Assembly: GCF_900156155.1 (NCBI RefSeq)
Contig: NZ_FTMD01000004.1
Span: forward strand, 124,001-188,000
Direction of reading: 5' to 3'
Origin: Aromatoleum tolulyticum
Lineage (GTDB): Bacteria > Pseudomonadota > Gammaproteobacteria > Burkholderiales > Rhodocyclaceae
DNA length: 64,000 nt
The position numbers and the translations under genes are program-made. The notes beneath the pieces are model-generated. The model was not told the DNA's origin. It searched no databases and saw only the letters and a program-made list of their open reading frames with translations. This document shows, one piece after another, positions 51,654 through 61,209 of the stretch; the first letter of the stretch is position 1, and each line of letters begins with the position of its first letter.

Positions 51654-51732
51654 GGTGAAGCGCGCATTATAGCGGCTCTCAGCGGAGTGTCAAACATATT
51701 TTCTTCACGACGCTGAAATATCGCGAATACGC

Positions 51733-51761
51733 AAAAAACATGGGGCAGCCGTGGCTGCCCC
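51733..51761 (-). terminator. Rho-independent terminator for actP
   Basis: Read leftward: GGGGCAGCC/GGCTGCCCC arms, then ATG and six T. It lies about 50 bases after the actP stop codon. Confidence 0.75.
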
Positions 51762-51809
51762 GAATCATTCGCCCGGCCACCGGCCCGAAGGCCGGCGGCG
51801 TCGCGGATC

Positions 51810-53525
51810 TTAGTGGCCGGAAGCGCCTTCCGCGCCGATGCCGGTTTCCGAACGCACCTTCTGCGCGAGGTAACCCGCACGGTCTTCCTTGGCACGCGCG
51901 CTGTTGTCGAGGATCGAGAACAGCCAGATGCCGATGAAGCCCGCGGCCATCGAGAAGAGCGCCGGCGAGGTGTAGGGGAACAGCGCCGAACCCTTCGGAT
52001 TGCCGAGCGTAGCCTCCCACACCGACGGCGACACGACCGTCAGCACCACCGCGGTGATCAGGCCGAGGAAACCGCCCCAGCACGCGCCGCGGGTCGTGCA
52101 GTCCTTCCACAGCACCGACATGAACAGCACCGGGAAGTTGGCCGAAGCAGCGATCGCGAAGGCCAGGGACACCATGAAGGCGATGTTCTGCTTCTCGAAC
52201 GCGATGCCGAGGATGACCGCGATGATGCCCAGCGCGACCGTCGTCATGCGCGAGACGCGCAGCTCGGACGCCGAGTCGGCGTTGCCGTGCTTGAACACCG
52301 TGGCGTAGAGGTCGTGCGAGACCGCCGAAGCGCCCGACAGCGTCAGACCGGCCACCACCGCGAGAATCGTAGCGAACGCAACCGCGGAGATGAAGCCGAG
52401 GAAGACGTTGCCGCCGACCGCGTTGGCGAGGTGGATAGCGGCCATGTTGCCACCGCCGATCAGGCCCTTCGCATCGAGGAACTGCGGGTTGGTCGACACC
52501 AGCACGATCGCACCGAAGCCGATGATGAAGGTGAGGATGTAGAAGTAGCCGATCCAGGTGGTCGCCCAGAACACCGACTTGCGCGCTTCCTTGGCATCCG
52601 GCACGGTGAAGAAGCGCATCAGGATGTGCGGCAGGCCGGCGGTACCGAACATCAGCGCCATGCCGAAGGAGATCGCGGAGATCGGGTCCTTGATGAAGGA
52701 GCCGGGCCCCATGATCGCCTGGCCGAGAATGCCGGCCTCTTCCACGGTCTTGCCACCCTTGACGGCGACTTCGGCCTTGATCCGCACGGCATCGGCGAAC
52801 AGTGCCTCGGGCGAGAAACCGTAGGCGAGCAGCACCATGAAGGCCATGAAGGACGCGCCGGCGAGCAGCAGGCAGGCCTTGATGATCTGCACCCAGGTGG
52901 TTGCGGTCATACCGCCGAACAGCACGTACACCATCATCAGCGCGCCGACGATGACGACCGCCATCCAGTACTCGAGGCCGAACAGCAGCTTGATCAGCTG
53001 GCCGGCACCGACCATCTGCGCGATCAGGTAGAACGCCACGACGACCAGCGTACCCGACGCCGCAAAGGCGCGGATCGGGGTCTGCTTGAAGCGGTACGCG
53101 GCGACGTCGGCGAAGGTGAACTTGCCGAGGTTGCGCAGGCGTTCAGCCATCAGGAAGGTGATGACGGGCCAGCCGACGAGGAAGCCGATCGAGTAGATCA
53201 GGCCGTCGTAGCCGTTGGCCATGACCGCGGCGGAAATACCGAGGAAGGACGCTGCCGACATGTAGTCGCCGGCAATCGCCAGGCCGTTCTGGAAGCCGGT
53301 GATGCCGCCGCCGGCGGTGTAGAAGTCGGCCGCCGACTTGGTCTTGGCTGCAGCCCACTTGGTGATCCACAGCGTGCCGGCCACGAACACCGCGAACATG
53401 ATGATCGCGGTCCAGTTGGTCGCCTGCTTTTCGGCCTGACCGAGGTCAGCGCCCGCGGCCAGGGCGACGCCCGCCGCCAGGGCGAGCGCGAGCCCGCCGC
53501 CGAGTTTCATGTAGCGGCCGCTCAT
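51810..53525 (-). CDS. actP: Cation/acetate symporter ActP
   Basis: A 571-residue sodium:solute symporter family permease importing acetate and related short-chain carboxylates. A signal-like N-terminus ([19 protein letters not shown]) is followed by about thirteen membrane helices. Characteristic segments include [30 protein letters not shown] split over two lines in the family signature, the [24 protein letters not shown] segment and the sodium-site region [18 protein letters not shown]. It overlaps the DUF485 gene by four bases (ATGA), the normal yjcH-actP arrangement. The adjacent TctDE-like pair may regulate it, which is an inference from position. Confidence 0.94.
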   Translation of the reverse strand: MSGRYMKLGGGLALALAAGVALAAGADLGQAEKQATNWTAIIMFAVFVAGTLWITKWAAAKTKSAADFYTAGGGITGFQNGLAIAGDYMSAASFLGISAAVMANGYDGLIYSIGFLVGWPVITFLMAERLRNLGKFTFADVAAYRFKQTPIRAFAASGTLVVVAFYLIAQMVGAGQLIKLLFGLEYWMAVVIVGALMMVYVLFGGMTATTWVQIIKACLLLAGASFMAFMVLLAYGFSPEALFADAVRIKAEVAVKGGKTVEEAGILGQAIMGPGSFIKDPISAISFGMALMFGTAGLPHILMRFFTVPDAKEARKSVFWATTWIGYFYILTFIIGFGAIVLVSTNPQFLDAKGLIGGGNMAAIHLANAVGGNVFLGFISAVAFATILAVVAGLTLSGASAVSHDLYATVFKHGNADSASELRVSRMTTVALGIIAVILGIAFEKQNIAFMVSLAFAIAASANFPVLFMSVLWKDCTTRGACWGGFLGLITAVVLTVVSPSVWEATLGNPKGSALFPYTSPALFSMAAGFIGIWLFSILDNSARAKEDRAGYLAQKVRSETGIGAEGASGH

Positions 53526-53830
53526 TTGCTGCTCTCCTTGACGATGTCCTGGGTCAGCGCATCGAACTCGGAGTTCGCGCGACGGACGTAGATGCCGGTG
53601 ATGACGATCGTAAACAGGATCACGCCGAGACCGACGGGAATGCCCACGGTCATGACGCCGTCGCCGAGGCGCTGTGCGAACAGGCCCTTGTTGAACGCGA
53701 TGACCGCGATATAGCCGTAGTACACGACCATCATGATCGCCGTCAGAATCCAGCCGAACGAAGAGCGGGTGCTCACGAGCTTCTGGTACTTCGGGTTGGC
53801 GACGATTTTTGTCACCATATCGTTTTGCAT
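53522..53830 (-). CDS. yjcH: DUF485 membrane protein YjcH
   Basis: A 102-residue protein with two hydrophobic helices ([43 protein letters not shown]) and the DUF485 pattern ([33 protein letters not shown]). It always travels with ActP-type permeases and is presumed to be an accessory subunit, though its role is unproven. A strong AAGGAGG lies six bases before the ATG at 53830. The stop overlaps the actP start. Confidence 0.92.
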   Translation of the reverse strand: MQNDMVTKIVANPKYQKLVSTRSSFGWILTAIMMVVYYGYIAVIAFNKGLFAQRLGDGVMTVGIPVGLGVILFTIVITGIYVRRANSEFDALTQDIVKESSK

Positions 53831-53961
53831 GTCTCCCTCCTTAAAGCGGTGGTCAGCCGGGATTTTTCTCCGGTTGCAGCAAGCTTAGTGCGGGAGACTT
53901 ACGACGCCCTTACGAGCGCTTACAAGGGTGCCCCAGGCCGCAAGGCGGCCGCTGCTGACGC

Positions 53962-55443
53962 CTAGCCGAGCGGGAAGTCGCCGTACACCTGGATCGGCGG
54001 CGGGACATGGCCGCGCGGGAAGACGACCTGCACGATCGTGCCACGACCGGCGGGATTGGGATTGAGCGTGACGGTCGCACGATGCAGTTCGGCGATCTCG
54101 CGCACGATCGGCAGCCCCAGGCCGGAGCCGTCCTCACCGCTGCCGAGCACGCGGTAGAAGCGTTCGAACACGCGCTCGCGGTCGGCTTCGGGGATGCCGA
54201 CGCCGGTATCCTCGACTTCCAGGATCGGCGCGCCGGCGTAACGCGTGTTTGCCGTGACGCTGCCGCCCGCGGGCGTGTACTTGATCGCATTATCGACGAG
54301 ATTCTTGATCATCTCGCGCAACAGCACCGGGTTGCCCTCGACCGTCAGCGGGTCCGAGCCGCCCTCCACGCCGAGGTCGATGTTCTTCGCCTGGGCGCGG
54401 GGAAACAGATCCAGCGCCACGTCGCGCACCAGCGCGCGCAGATCCATGGTTTCCACCGCATAGAGCTTCTCGAAGCTCGCCTCGGCACGTGCGAGCGACA
54501 GCAGTTGGTTGATGAGGTGGCTAGCGCGTTCCGTGCTCTGGGCGATACGTGACAGCGACTCGCGCAGCGCGACCGGATCGGATTCCTGCAGCGCGAGTTC
54601 GGTTTGCATGCGCAGCCCGGTAAGCGGCGTGCGCATCTGGTGCGCGGCGTCGGCGATGAAGCGCTGCTGGGCCTGAAGGTTTTCCTCGAGGCGGGCCATC
54701 ATGTCGTTGAAGGCGACGATCAACGGGCGCACTTCCTCGGGAACGCTCGCGGCCGCGATCGGCGAGAGATCCGTGGGACGGCGGCGGCGGATCAGGCTCT
54801 GCAGGCGGTTGAGCGGCGCGATGCCGCGCGTGAGCCCCACCCACACCAGCACGACCGCGAGCGGGATGATGGCAAACTGCGGCAGCAGCACGCCGGTGAC
54901 GACGCGCGAGGCGAGGTCGCTGCGCTTGTTGCGGGTCTCGGCGACCTGCACGAGCACGAGGGGACTGACGGGTTCGGGCCAGGGACGCAGGAACTGGTAG
55001 GCGATGCGCACCTCCTCGCCGTGAATGACGTCATCACGGTACAGCACGTCCTCGGGAATCAGGATCGGAGGCGCCGGCGTCCAGCCGATTTCGCGATCCC
55101 CGGTGATGAGGTCACCCCCCTCGTGCGCGACCTGATAGTAGACGACGTCGTCCTGGTCGGCCCGGAACAGTGCCCGCGGCGGCGCGGGAAAATGCACCGC
55201 GACCCTGCCCTCCTCCACCGACACCAGGCGCGCCAGCGCGCGCACACTGTCGGCGAGCGCGCGGTCATAGGGCTGGTTGGCGATGTTGTCGGCGACGTTA
55301 TGCGTGACGATGATGGAGATCGGCCACAGGAACAGCAGCGGCGCGAGCATCCAGTCGAGGATCTCGCCGAACAGCGAGTTCGGCTGCGTCGACGAGCGTC
55401 CGCCCGTCGCCGTCTTGTCAGGCTTTCGCCGCCTGCCCAGCAT
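53962..55443 (-). CDS. Sensor histidine kinase (TctE/QseC-like)
   Basis: A 493-residue membrane kinase. TM1 is at about 30-47 (WMLAPLLFLWPISIIVTH); a periplasmic 2CSK_N-type domain follows (ANQPYDRALADSVRALARLV); TM2 is near 185-205 (LLPQFAIIPLAVVLVWVGL). The HAMP region leads to the phosphoacceptor His in IADAAHQMRTPLTGL near residue 270. The ATP site has EMIKNLVDNAIKYTP (N box), EVEDTGVGIPEADRERVFERFYRV and SGLGLPIVREI. TctE-type sensors respond to tricarboxylates or related acids. It overlaps the response-regulator gene by 26 bases and lies just downstream in the same operon. Confidence 0.93.
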   Translation of the reverse strand: MLGRRRKPDKTATGGRSSTQPNSLFGEILDWMLAPLLFLWPISIIVTHNVADNIANQPYDRALADSVRALARLVSVEEGRVAVHFPAPPRALFRADQDDVVYYQVAHEGGDLITGDREIGWTPAPPILIPEDVLYRDDVIHGEEVRIAYQFLRPWPEPVSPLVLVQVAETRNKRSDLASRVVTGVLLPQFAIIPLAVVLVWVGLTRGIAPLNRLQSLIRRRRPTDLSPIAAASVPEEVRPLIVAFNDMMARLEENLQAQQRFIADAAHQMRTPLTGLRMQTELALQESDPVALRESLSRIAQSTERASHLINQLLSLARAEASFEKLYAVETMDLRALVRDVALDLFPRAQAKNIDLGVEGGSDPLTVEGNPVLLREMIKNLVDNAIKYTPAGGSVTANTRYAGAPILEVEDTGVGIPEADRERVFERFYRVLGSGEDGSGLGLPIVREIAELHRATVTLNPNPAGRGTIVQVVFPRGHVPPPIQVYGDFPLG

Positions 55444-56104
55444 CCACCGTTTCCAGGCAGTACCCGAGCCCGCGCACCGTCACGATGCGCACGCCGCTGT
55501 CCTCGAGCTTCTTGCGCAGACGATGGACGTACACCTCGATCGCGTTGCTCGACACTTCCTCGCCCCAGCCGCACAGGTGATCGACGAGCTGGTCCTTGCT
55601 GACGAGGCGCCCCACCCGCAGGACGAACACTTCCAGCAAGCCGATCTCGCGCGCGGAGAATTCGACCACCTGGCCGTTGATCTTCACGACGTGGTCGGCC
55701 TGATCGTAGGAGAGGCTGCCGACCTCGATGCAGCGGGCCTGGCCGGTGCCGCGACGGGTGAGCGCGCGCACGCGCGCCTCCAGTTCCGGCAGCGCGAAAG
55801 GCTTCGTGAGGTAGTCGTCGGCGCCGGCATCGAGGCCGCGCACACGGTCCTCGACGCCGTCCTGGGCGGTGAGAATCAGCACGGGGATGGTCGACTTGCG
55901 CGCTCTCAGGCGTTTCAGGACCTCGATACCGGGAAGGCGCGGCAAACCCAGATCGAGGATCACCAGATCATAGGGCTGCGATGCCAGCGCGGTATCCGCC
56001 TCGATGCCGGAAGCCACATGATCGACCGCAAAGCCGCCACGCCGAAGTGCGCGACACAAACCGTCAGCGATGACGGCATCATCTTCCGCAAGCAGAATCC
56101 GCAT
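55418..56104 (-). CDS. OmpR-family response regulator (TctD-like)
   Basis: A 228-residue regulator partnered with the overlapping histidine kinase gene. The receiver domain is MRILLAEDDAVIADGLCRAL with Asp in LVILDLGLPRLPG near residue 51, TAQDGVEDRVRGLDAGADDYLTKPF split around the conserved Lys. The OmpR winged helix ends with SSNAIEVYVHRLRKKLEDSGVRI and TVRGLGYCLE. TctD-like regulators commonly control carboxylate transport; the neighbouring acetate permease operon is a plausible target. TTACA repeats 11 bases apart lie just upstream of the gene. Confidence 0.94.
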   Translation of the reverse strand: MRILLAEDDAVIADGLCRALRRGGFAVDHVASGIEADTALASQPYDLVILDLGLPRLPGIEVLKRLRARKSTIPVLILTAQDGVEDRVRGLDAGADDYLTKPFALPELEARVRALTRRGTGQARCIEVGSLSYDQADHVVKINGQVVEFSAREIGLLEVFVLRVGRLVSKDQLVDHLCGWGEEVSSNAIEVYVHRLRKKLEDSGVRIVTVRGLGYCLETVDAGQAAKA

Positions 56105-56114
56105 GGAATCAGGA

Positions 56115-56152
56115 TGTAAGTTACGTGTAAGCGGGGGCGCCTAGATTTACAC
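56115..56152 (-). promoter_or_regulatory. Possible response-regulator binding repeats
   Basis: On the minus strand TTACA occurs twice with an 11-base period, and an outward GTGTAA/TTACAC inverted pair spans 56125-56152. The helical-turn spacing suits an OmpR-type dimer and lies 11-48 bases before the regulator start. Autoregulation is an inference. Confidence 0.35.
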
Positions 56153-56340
56153 CCGCTGTTCTCCTTTACCCGGTCAGAGGAATGGCCGCGCCGCCAGCGC
56201 GCCCGCTCCCGGGAGCTTTCGGCTGACTTCGCCGGAAACTCCCGACCGCCTTTTTTTGTACTCCCGCCGATTATCACACGCTTCGAGCGCGACCGCGCAT
56301 CGAGGCCCGTTCTTGCGCGCGCGGCATCCGCCAGAAAGCA

Positions 56341-56368
56341 CAACGGCCCCGCCGAAGCGGGGCCGTTG
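56341..56368 (-). terminator. groEL transcript terminator hairpin
   Basis: A perfect 12-base stem CAACGGCCCCGC/GCGGGGCCGTTG with a tetraloop that reads TTCG on the minus strand, about 70 bases past the groEL stop. The following leftward sequence TGCTTTCT is only moderately T-rich. Confidence 0.65.
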
Positions 56369-56437
56369 TGCCGGGCACGGATGCCCGGGTGCATGAGGCC
56401 TGGCTCAGGCGGACCTGAGCCGGACCTCAGACGGACA

Positions 56438-58096
<1,659 letters not shown>

Positions 58097-58138
58097 TCAT
58101 TGCTCCTTGAGTTCTTTGGATCGGTCCGACCGGGGCGC

Positions 58139-58429
58139 TCAGGCCTCGACGACACCCATGATGTCTTCTTCGCGCATGACGAGCAGTTCGTCGCCTTCGA
58201 CCTTGACGGTCTGGCCGGCGTACTTGCCGAACAGGACCTTGTCGCCGACCTTGACGGCCATCGGACGGACCTTGCCGTCGTCGAGGATCTTGCCGTTGCC
58301 GACGGCCAGCACTTCGCCCTGATCGGGCTTCTCGCCGGCCGAGTCGGGGATGACGATACCGCTGGCGGTCTTGCGTTCGGCTTCGAGGCGCTTGACGATC
58401 ACGCGATCATGCAAGGGACGGATTTTCAT
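58139..58429 (-). CDS. groES: Co-chaperonin GroES
   Basis: A 96-residue lid protein of the GroEL chamber: [20 protein letters not shown] at the start, the mobile loop [20 protein letters not shown], and [24 protein letters not shown] near the C-terminus. The ATG at 58429 has AAGGAG nine bases upstream. Its promoter region carries a CIRCE operator, so HrcA repression with heat induction is expected. Confidence 0.98.
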   Translation of the reverse strand: MKIRPLHDRVIVKRLEAERKTASGIVIPDSAGEKPDQGEVLAVGNGKILDDGKVRPMAVKVGDKVLFGKYAGQTVKVEGDELLVMREEDIMGVVEA

Positions 58430-58512
58430 TGACTCACTCCTTGTTATTACATCGAGCACGGGACATGTCCCGTCCGGAAAATTCGCTGTGGCCTCGGGGG
58501 CTGCCCGGGCCG

Positions 58513-58539
58513 TTAGCACTCACTGCCAACGAGTGCTAA
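58513..58539. promoter_or_regulatory. CIRCE operator (HrcA binding site)
   Basis: Perfect 9-base arms TTAGCACTC and GAGTGCTAA with a nine-base spacer, the canonical CIRCE arrangement. It starts 84 bases before the groES start codon and overlaps the end of the -10 box and the expected transcription start, so bound HrcA would block initiation. No hrcA gene is in the window. Confidence 0.95.
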
Positions 58540-58568
58540 TAATAGGGACGCACTTTTGGGATTTCAAG
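58539..58568 (-). promoter_or_regulatory. groESL promoter with overlapping sigma-70 and sigma-32 elements
   Basis: On the minus strand TTGAAA (58567-58562) and TATTAT (58544-58539) are 17 bases apart, a good sigma-70 promoter. The same DNA reads CTTGAAA-N14-CCCTATTA, close to the sigma-32 heat-shock pattern CTTGAAA...CCCCATNT. Dual control plus CIRCE is therefore possible. Confidence 0.65.
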
Positions 58569-58941
58569 TGCAGGGCGGTGAGAAATGTTGTCGCCGGTCG
58601 TCACGCGCGCGGGCAACGTCGCTTGCTTTCGGAGTGCTACGAGCGGGATGAGGGCCGACGAGGGCGTGGCCGGCCGTGAGAATTTGCGCCCGCCTCCGCC
58701 ATTAGCCGAGGCGAGACCTGAGCGCTTGCGGGCCGTGAGCCCGCGGACGCGGTGCGCGCGCCGCAGCGGCGCCCGATACGGGCAGGCCGCGCACGGAGTT
58801 GTTTTGAGCTACGCCCGAGCGACGCGAAGAGGTCGCCCAGGCATGCTCATGCGTCATTAGCCGGCATGGAGGTCCGACGAATTCACGTCGCAACAGCCCC
58901 GTCCGGCTGCTTCCTGCTACAGACTTCCGAAGCTTTCACAA
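58540..58941. other. Gene-free stretch upstream of groES
   Basis: About 400 bases. Only the groESL promoter at its left end is recognised. The remainder is GC-rich, with short open frames on both strands lacking ribosome-binding sites or family features, and no repeat or terminator with a T-run was seen. Confidence 0.5.
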
Positions 58942-59502
58942 TTATTTCTTGTCCGTCCGGGGGCCCGCGGTCACCTCGAGCGATGCCTTCCCCAGCGTGT
59001 TCTGCCAGATGTAGAAGGAGATGATGGCCGAGGTCGCTCCGGCCGGGACGTCGAGCTTCTCGGTCTTCAGCGCGTGTACGGTGTACACGTAGGTGTGCTT
59101 GCGCCCGACGGGCGGGCATGGGCCGAAATAGCCGGGCTTGCCGAGATCGGTGTTTCCTTCCTTGGCCCCGGCAGGCAGCTTCGCTGTCGTCAGGTCGCCC
59201 GCTTCCAGCCGGGTCGTGTCGGCCGGAAGGTCGTAGGCGAGGTAGTGCCAGAAGCCGGAGCCGGTCGGTGCGCTCTTGTCGAAGAAGGTGATCGCATAGC
59301 TCCTGGTCCCCTTGGGCGGGTTCTTCCACTCGAGCATCGGGGACGTGCTCGGACCATTGCAGCCGAAGTTGTTCTGGTAGTAGTCGGGCGGAACCGCCTG
59401 GCCGTTCCGCAGGTTGCTCTTCAGTTCGAAGCCATGGGCCGCGAACGTCGCGCCGAACGTCATCGCGGCGGCAAGCAGGGTCAGGGAATTCTTGTATCGC
59501 AT
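58942..59502 (-). CDS. YbhB/YbcL-type phosphatidylethanolamine-binding-like protein, exported
   Basis: A 186-residue PEBP-family (Raf-kinase-inhibitor-like) protein with a signal peptide (YKNSLTLLAAAMTFGATFAAHG), placing it in the periplasm. Family landmarks are STSPMLEWKNPPKGTRSYAI, FFDKSAPTGSGFWHYLAYDLP and the ligand-site segment GYFGPCPPVGRKHTYVYTVHAL, then a C-terminal IISFYIWQNTLGKASLEVT helix. Bacterial YbhB proteins have no firm function. Cysteines in NNFGCNG and GPCPP may form a disulfide. GAGGTT lies nine bases before the ATG at 59502; the open frame to 59628 adds a Pro-rich stretch before the signal peptide. An inverted repeat lies 75 bases upstream. Confidence 0.87.
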   Translation of the reverse strand: MRYKNSLTLLAAAMTFGATFAAHGFELKSNLRNGQAVPPDYYQNNFGCNGPSTSPMLEWKNPPKGTRSYAITFFDKSAPTGSGFWHYLAYDLPADTTRLEAGDLTTAKLPAGAKEGNTDLGKPGYFGPCPPVGRKHTYVYTVHALKTEKLDVPAGATSAIISFYIWQNTLGKASLEVTAGPRTDKK

Positions 59503-59576
59503 GCGTTCAACCTCACGTTGGATGAATCGTGGAAGCGGGGCCGGGGCGCCGTGTCCGCTCGGCCCCGGGGACTGCT

Positions 59577-59600
59577 CAGCAATCGCCGGGGCGATTGCTG
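59577..59600. repeat. Perfect 11-base inverted repeat upstream of the PEBP gene
   Basis: The arms CAGCAATCGCC and GGCGATTGCTG are separated by two bases. There is no T-run on either side, so it is not a normal terminator; an operator or mRNA hairpin is possible. The 296-base gap around it (59503-59798) shows no gene. Confidence 0.6.
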
Positions 59601-59798
59601 CAGAACAAAAAAGGAAGGGTGCCCGCATGAATGATGCGGAGAGGAGGAGTCAGTTCAGGCGTTGGTCCGTGGCACCCTTCAGCGAAACTCGTGTCTGCCA
59701 ATCGCAGCGCAGGCGGTCTGGTCCGCCGCACGCCGGAGGATGGAATTCGCGGGGCAACTCAGCCCGCGGCGATGCGCTGATGCGTGATCATCGATGCC

Positions 59799-60467
59799 TC
59801 ACTTCGGACCTGCAGGCATCGTCATGGTCTTCAACACCTCGTCCAACTCCTTCAGGGCGAGCCGATCGTCGTCGGCAAGGGCCGCAGGCGCCGAACACCG
59901 CGGATCGGTCTTTTGCAGCGCCGCCAGCATCCGCCGGGTGATGGGGATCGGGTCACAGCCGTGATCGATCTCGCATACCATGTCGAACTCGGGGCGCGCC
60001 TTTGCGTGGCAGGCGAAGCAGTTCCCGCCGAATCGGTTGACCACGTCCACGAAGCCGCGTCTGCGAATCCTGGATCCGTCTTTCGAGACGTCCAATTCGA
60101 AGAATTCCCAATCCCTGGTCGCGGGATTGAAGCCGTCGGGATGTTTCACCATCACCTCGCCGGGAATCAGCTGGACCACCGATCCGGGCGGATACTTTCC
60201 TTTTCCCCTTTCGGCGACCTTGATGGTCGCTGCGCGGTTGCCGAGAAGATTGTCGACGTAGAAATGGCGCACCTTGACCATGTCGTTCAGGCACTTGAAT
60301 GAACCATCGCCCACCGCTATCTCCTTTGCGTGCAGCGCGGGGGTGAAGCCGATGGCGCACGCCAGCAAGGATGCGGCGCCAATCGACCCGAAGCGATTCC
60401 TCTTCGCCTGAGGGGCGCCAGGCGCTTGCGCGCGGGAAGTCGGGGAGACGGGCAAGGTTGTTTTCAT
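59799..60467 (-). CDS. Cytochrome P460-like c-type cytochrome, periplasmic
   Basis: A 222-residue exported protein. A long n-region is followed by the hydrophobic SIGAASLLACAIGFTPALHA, then a beta-rich body (VMVKHPDGFNPATRDWEFFELDVS, RIRRRGFVDVVNRFGGN), and the heme motif CFACH at 150-154. The layout, with an aromatic W-E-F-F strand and a late CxxCH, resembles the cytochrome P460 / cytochrome c'-beta family, linked to hydroxylamine or NO handling. That assignment is moderate, since no cross-linking Lys could be proven. Additional cysteines at 59, 165, 171 and 191 are unusual. GAGGTG lies seven bases before the ATG. The NarL-type regulator gene lies 94 bases upstream in the same orientation. 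Confidence 0.7.
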   Translation of the reverse strand: MKTTLPVSPTSRAQAPGAPQAKRNRFGSIGAASLLACAIGFTPALHAKEIAVGDGSFKCLNDMVKVRHFYVDNLLGNRAATIKVAERGKGKYPPGSVVQLIPGEVMVKHPDGFNPATRDWEFFELDVSKDGSRIRRRGFVDVVNRFGGNCFACHAKARPEFDMVCEIDHGCDPIPITRRMLAALQKTDPRCSAPAALADDDRLALKELDEVLKTMTMPAGPK

Positions 60468-60561
60468 CTGTATCACCTCTTCGTTTAGGCGGCTCTTGCG
60501 AGCCGGCAGAATGGATGAGTGCAACGTGTTGCGCTGCGCTGCCTGAGAAGAACCGCGGCGG

Positions 60562-61209
60562 CTACGCTTCGATGAGCCCCGCGCGCACGGCGATCAGCGC
60601 GAGCTGCGCCGAATTCGCCGCCTGCAGCTTCTGCTTGATGTGATACAGGTGCGTTCCGACGGTGCTGGCGCTGACGCGCTGCGAATCCGCGACCTGGCGG
60701 ACGTCGCGGCCTTTCGCGAGTTGCAGGAAGACCGCGAATTCCTTGTCCGTGAGGGCATCGACCGGGTCGGCGCCGTCGCCGAACTGGGCGAGCGCGAGTT
60801 GTGACGCGATTTCAGGGTCGACGTAGCGCCGGCCGCGCGCGACTTCGCCCACCGCACGGACGAGCTCCGTCGGCTGCGCGCGTTTGGAGAGGTAACCGGC
60901 GGCGCCCGCCTTCAATGCGCGCGTCGGAACCTGGGTGTCGTCGTGTGCGGACAGCATCAGCACCCGCGCCCCGGGGTGGTGTGCGAGCAGCCGCTCCAGT
61001 GCGCCCAGTCCGCCGAGGCCCGGCATCGTCACATCCATGACCAGCACGTCGGGACGGTGCTCGGCAAAGGCGGCGAACGCTGCCTCCCCGGATGCGGCTT
61101 CCGCGACGACCGCCGCCCCCGCCCCTTCGAGCAGCATGCGGAATCCCATGCGCACGACGGTGTGGTCGTCGGCCAGGACCAGGCGCAGACCTTCAAGCGT
61201 GGCAACCAT
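60562..61209 (-). CDS. NarL/FixJ-family response regulator
   Basis: A 215-residue two-domain regulator. The receiver domain is LRLVLADDHTVVRMGFRMLL with phosphoacceptor Asp in DVLVMDVTMPGLGG near residue 58 and GAAGYLSKRAQPTELVRAV. The LuxR-type helix-turn-helix is FLQLAKGRDVRQVADSQRVSASTVGTHLYHIKQKL near 165-195, slightly divergent at its start (DALTDKEFAVF). AGGAGG lies ten bases before the ATG. It overlaps the kinase gene by 17 bases and is its evident partner. Nearby periplasmic cytochrome and PEBP genes are possible targets by position only. Confidence 0.93.
   Translation of the reverse strand: MVATLEGLRLVLADDHTVVRMGFRMLLEGAGAAVVAEAASGEAAFAAFAEHRPDVLVMDVTMPGLGGLGALERLLAHHPGARVLMLSAHDDTQVPTRALKAGAAGYLSKRAQPTELVRAVGEVARGRRYVDPEIASQLALAQFGDGADPVDALTDKEFAVFLQLAKGRDVRQVADSQRVSASTVGTHLYHIKQKLQAANSAQLALIAVRAGLIEA

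Larger units (their letters stand above)
56105..56437. other. Intergenic region between response-regulator gene and groEL 3' end
   Basis: About 330 bases with no convincing gene. It contains the TTACA repeats near 56115-56152, an imperfect rightward hairpin at 56211-56243 followed by T7 at 56251-56257, and the groEL terminator hairpin at 56341-56368. Confidence 0.6.

Noticed and set aside
58573..58930. Short open frames upstream of groES
   Set aside because: No ribosome-binding site, signal peptide or family pattern, and they overlap each other on both strands.
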